Below are positions 6,301 to 7,377 of a DNA stretch of 7,377 nt, one piece after another. This DNA is from Pseudomonadota bacterium (lineage in GTDB: Bacteria; Pseudomonadota; Alphaproteobacteria; Rhizobiales; Xanthobacteraceae): positions 1 through 7,377 of the forward strand of contig JAEYTQ010000341.1 of the NCBI GenBank assembly GCA_023433965.1. The letters run 5' to 3'. The notes under the pieces are model-generated. The model did no database searches. It was not told where the DNA came from and saw only the letters and a list, made by a program, of their open reading frames with translations. The position numbers and the translations under genes were made by a program. Numbering within the stretch: the stretch's first letter is position 1; every line of letters begins with the position of its first letter.

Positions 6301-6442
6301 TTTGTGGAGCTCGGCCCGTGATTGGGTCGGCAAGCGCTGATGCTCTGCCCGTCCCCGAGATTTGGCAAGCATCAAACGTCGCTGCGGTGCGTCGTCAGTT
6401 AGATCAAGTCTTATAGTGCTACGTGCTGCAGGCTCGGGGTTC

Positions 6443-6465
6443 CACCTCTCCCCGATTGAGAGGTG
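6443..6465 (-). terminator. Hairpin after the DUF992 gene, possible terminator
   Basis: CACCTCTC (6443-6450) and GAGAGGTG (6458-6465) form a perfect eight-base stem with a seven-base loop, starting about 21 bases past the stop codon of the DUF992 gene on the - strand. There is no following T-run, so it may be an mRNA 3'-end stabiliser or a dispersed repeat rather than a true intrinsic terminator. The rest of the 200-base gap 6287-6486 shows no gene; the EF-G-like promoter must lie there but is not recognisable. Confidence 0.45.
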
Positions 6466-6486
6466 AAGCAGCTGCGCCTCAGGCGG

Positions 6487-6969
6487 TCAGCGGCCCGGAC
6501 GGAGTTCCAGACTCTCGAGACCCGCGGCGATGTTGAGGCCGACCTGGCCCTGCACGCTGAGCGGCTGCAGCGCGATCGAATTGTTGGGGCCGCCGACCAG
6601 CACGTTGCCGCCCAAGCCGACACCGACCGAGGCGCTGCCCTGCGCGCCGACGTAATTGCCGGAGAGGTCGCCGGGACCGAGCCGGTCGACCGGCGCGAAC
6701 ACGCCCCAGGCCAGCGCCGTCTCCTGTGTGATGCCGATGTCGAGGCCGACCTTGCGGATCGTGGCGACATAGCGGTCGTCGGGCAAGCCGTCAGCACGCA
6801 GCACGCAGCCGAGATGGGTCACCGATCCCACGATGAAGCCGACGCTGGCGCCGCCGCGGCATTCCAGCACGCCGACCCGCGCCACCCGCTGTTGCTGCGC
6901 GCCAGCGTTTGCCACGGAGGCAACGAGGCTGGCGGCGGTGAGGCCGGCGAGGATGAACGAACGGCGCAT
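6487..6969 (-). CDS. Secreted DUF992-family protein
   Basis: A 160-residue protein. ATG 6969 is chosen because GGAG lies five bases upstream and the N-terminus is then a signal peptide (MRR, hydrophobic FILAGLTAASLVASVA, cleavage near ANA or AGA at 22-24). A start at 7014 would put 15 hydrophilic residues before it. The mature part matches the DUF992 pattern: VGVLECRGG (32-40), then THLGCVL (51-57), YVATIRKVGLDIGIT, and a glycine-rich stretch GNYVGAQGSASVGVGLGGNVLVGG (104-127) ending in LQPLSVQGQVGLNIAAG. Cys37 and Cys55 are the only cysteines of the mature chain and could form a disulfide in the periplasm. The repeating G-x-G strands suggest a small beta-sandwich or barrel. DUF992 proteins are common, often in several copies, in Rhizobiales, with no established role. 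It is transcribed alone or after the aminotransferase, from which a strong terminator separates it. Confidence 0.9.
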   Translation of the reverse strand: MRRSFILAGLTAASLVASVANAGAQQQRVARVGVLECRGGASVGFIVGSVTHLGCVLRADGLPDDRYVATIRKVGLDIGITQETALAWGVFAPVDRLGPGDLSGNYVGAQGSASVGVGLGGNVLVGGPNNSIALQPLSVQGQVGLNIAAGLESLELRPGR

Positions 6970-7090
6970 GAATGTCTCCGCGATGATGTGAAGCGGGAAG
7001 AGAGAGCGCCCCACCCGTGTTGCGTGATGGTCTATGCCACAACAGCCGCGGTGGTGCCAGATCGCTCACGAGGATAAGCGTGCAAACGAT

Positions 7091-7119
7091 TAAAAAGGCC
7101 CGCCAGGGGCGGGCCTTTT
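7091..7119 (-). terminator. Intrinsic terminator of the aspartate aminotransferase gene
   Basis: AAAAGGCCCGCC (7093-7104) and GGCGGGCCTTTT (7108-7119) are perfect twelve-base arms with a three-base loop. In the - strand transcript the stem is followed by a U-run (TTTTTA), and the hairpin begins about 22 bases after the aminotransferase stop codon. The symmetry, with A and T tracts on both sides, would let it work in both directions. It insulates the DUF992 gene from the gene upstream. The remaining bases 6970-7090 hold no gene and presumably the DUF992 promoter, which I could not identify. Confidence 0.92.
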
Positions 7120-7141
7120 CGACGTCTTGTCGCGAGAAGCC

Positions 7142-7377
<236 letters not shown>

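Noticed and set aside
4232..6340. 702-codon + strand open frame opposite the EF-G-like gene
   Set aside because: It mirrors the EF-G-like gene in the codon-antisense frame; no motif, no ribosome binding site, while the - strand product has five EF-G domains.
6410..6415. TATAAG on the - strand as a -10 for the EF-G-like gene
   Set aside because: No acceptable -35 at 16-18 bases upstream, and it would leave a leader of over 100 bases; too weak to call.
6272..7131. Direct repeat GACGTCTTGTC at 6272-6282 and 7121-7131
   Set aside because: An 11-base match is expected several times by chance in a window of this size, and the two copies lie in unrelated settings.

Overview
The window is high-GC alphaproteobacterial DNA, most like Bradyrhizobium or a close relative (Nitrobacteraceae). 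This rests on recalled protein families (the DUF992 secreted protein, the aspartate aminotransferase tail, the small XRE regulator beside a SulP transporter) and on short interspersed palindromic elements between genes. No database search was run. Nearly all of it is coding. There is no rRNA, tRNA, CRISPR array, insertion sequence or phage gene.

Layout: (1) 1-200, the 3' end of an FMN-dependent alpha-hydroxy-acid oxidase on the + strand. (2) 201-309, a compact inverted-repeat element between convergent genes. (3) 310-4019, four genes on the - strand, read from right to left: a 90-residue XRE regulator, a SulP anion transporter with a STAS domain, shikimate dehydrogenase (aroE), and a 208-residue exported protein of two tandem beta-rich modules. 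Gaps between them are about 65 to 100 bases, so they may be partly co-transcribed. (4) 4020-4222, an AT-rich control region with a promoter for the XRE gene and two perfect inverted repeats on it, then a long GC-rich hairpin. (5) 4223-6286, an EF-G paralogue on the - strand with a complete five-domain layout but altered switch I and switch II residues. (6) 6487-6969, a secreted DUF992 protein, - strand. (7) 7091-7119, a textbook intrinsic terminator, followed by 7142-7377, the 3' end of an aspartate aminotransferase, - strand.

How the parts may work together: the XRE protein most likely represses its own promoter and, through the adjacent sulP gene, sets anion uptake. aroE feeds the shikimate pathway and looks catalytically intact. 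The EF-G paralogue is probably a specialised translation factor rather than the housekeeping EF-G. The best leads are the two palindromes on the XRE-sulP promoter and the non-canonical GTPase motifs of the EF-G paralogue. I see no clearly new multi-gene system.
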